Below, piece by piece: positions 27,340-27,515 of a DNA stretch of 27,515 nt. The notes beneath the pieces were generated by a model. The model did not search any database, was not told the origin of the DNA, and worked only from the letters and a program-made list of their open reading frames with translations. The stretch is from assembly GCA_028873155.1 (NCBI GenBank), contig JAGWML010000007.1:1-27515 (forward strand), in the 5' to 3' direction. Source of the stretch: Acidobacteriota bacterium. GTDB lineage: Bacteria; Acidobacteriota; Terriglobia; Terriglobales; Acidobacteriaceae. The stretch's first letter is position 1. Every line of letters begins with the position of its first letter. A program made the position numbers and the translations under genes.

Positions 27340-27515
27340 ATGGCAAATGTCCTTGATCTACGGCGGCGCATCCGCAGCGTGAAGAACACGCGGCAGATCA
27401 CCAAGGCAATGAAGATGGTCTCGGCCGCCAAACTGCGCCGCGCTCAGGAGCGCGCGCTGGCCGCCCGGCCCTATGCCCGGATGATCGCCAGCGTGCTGGA
27501 GTCGCTGACTCGCCG
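27340..27515 (+). CDS. atpG: ATP synthase F1 subunit gamma (partial, 5' end)
   Basis: The first 58 codons are in the window. The rotor subunit is recognised by its N-terminus, 'VLDLRRRIRSVKNTRQITKA' followed by 'MKMVSAAKLRRAQ', the conserved helix that docks into the alpha/beta ring. AGGAG lies about 14 nt upstream of ATG 27340, a little far, and GCAGG is nearer. The rest lies outside the window; beta and epsilon genes would be expected to follow. Confidence 0.95.
   Translation, partial: MANVLDLRRRIRSVKNTRQITKAMKMVSAAKLRRAQERALAARPYARMIASVLESLTR

Overview
The window looks like chromosomal DNA from an Acidobacteriota member, most likely Terriglobia/Acidobacteriaceae. This is inferred from the gene mix: GC-rich coding sequence, a secreted NHL/Ig-like 'choice-of-anchor' protein beside a winged-helix/TM/TPR regulator, a compact trp-aro-tyr cluster, dnaG next to rpoD, and an ATP synthase operon that starts with two b-type subunits and lacks the a and c genes. 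No prophage, IS, integrase or CRISPR array is visible. The sequence cannot give species identity.

Layout. (1) 1-3031, minus: a partial, very large secreted beta-propeller/Ig-like protein. It is divergent from (2) 3300-5735, plus: an 811-residue membrane-anchored winged-helix regulator with TPRs. The region between them carries three inverted repeats. (3) 6101-6176: a tRNA with anticodon CAT that looks like tRNA-Ile2. It is followed by (4) 6240-12289, plus: trpC-trpF-trpB-trpA-chorismate mutase-DAHP synthase-tyrA. This block covers entry into the shikimate pathway, the chorismate branch point, the last four tryptophan steps and the tyrosine branch. trpE, trpG and trpD are not here. (5) 12294-13471, minus: a two-gene overlapping pair, an unrecognised 237-aa protein followed by a PIN-domain protein with altered catalytic acids. 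(6) 13893-17517, plus: an unrecognised 860-aa secreted protein and a secreted YncE-like beta-propeller. (7) 17530-18975, minus: a Tat-exported GH1 glycosidase. (8) 19072-19590, minus: an isolated phage-type tail-tube (gp19-like) protein. (9) 19700-23620, minus: rpoD and dnaG, with a good intrinsic terminator after rpoD. (10) 23979-27515, plus: the ATP synthase operon (b, b', delta, alpha, start of gamma) behind a strong sigma70-type promoter divergent from dnaG.

Most of the window is housekeeping. The parts that deserve a second look are the PIN pair, the orphan tail-tube gene, the GH1 enzyme with NEF in place of the usual NEP motif, the unknown 860-aa secreted protein, the divergent regulator/propeller control region, and the signal-peptide-bearing second b subunit. 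I see no clear candidate for an entirely new multi-gene system; the PIN pair comes closest.
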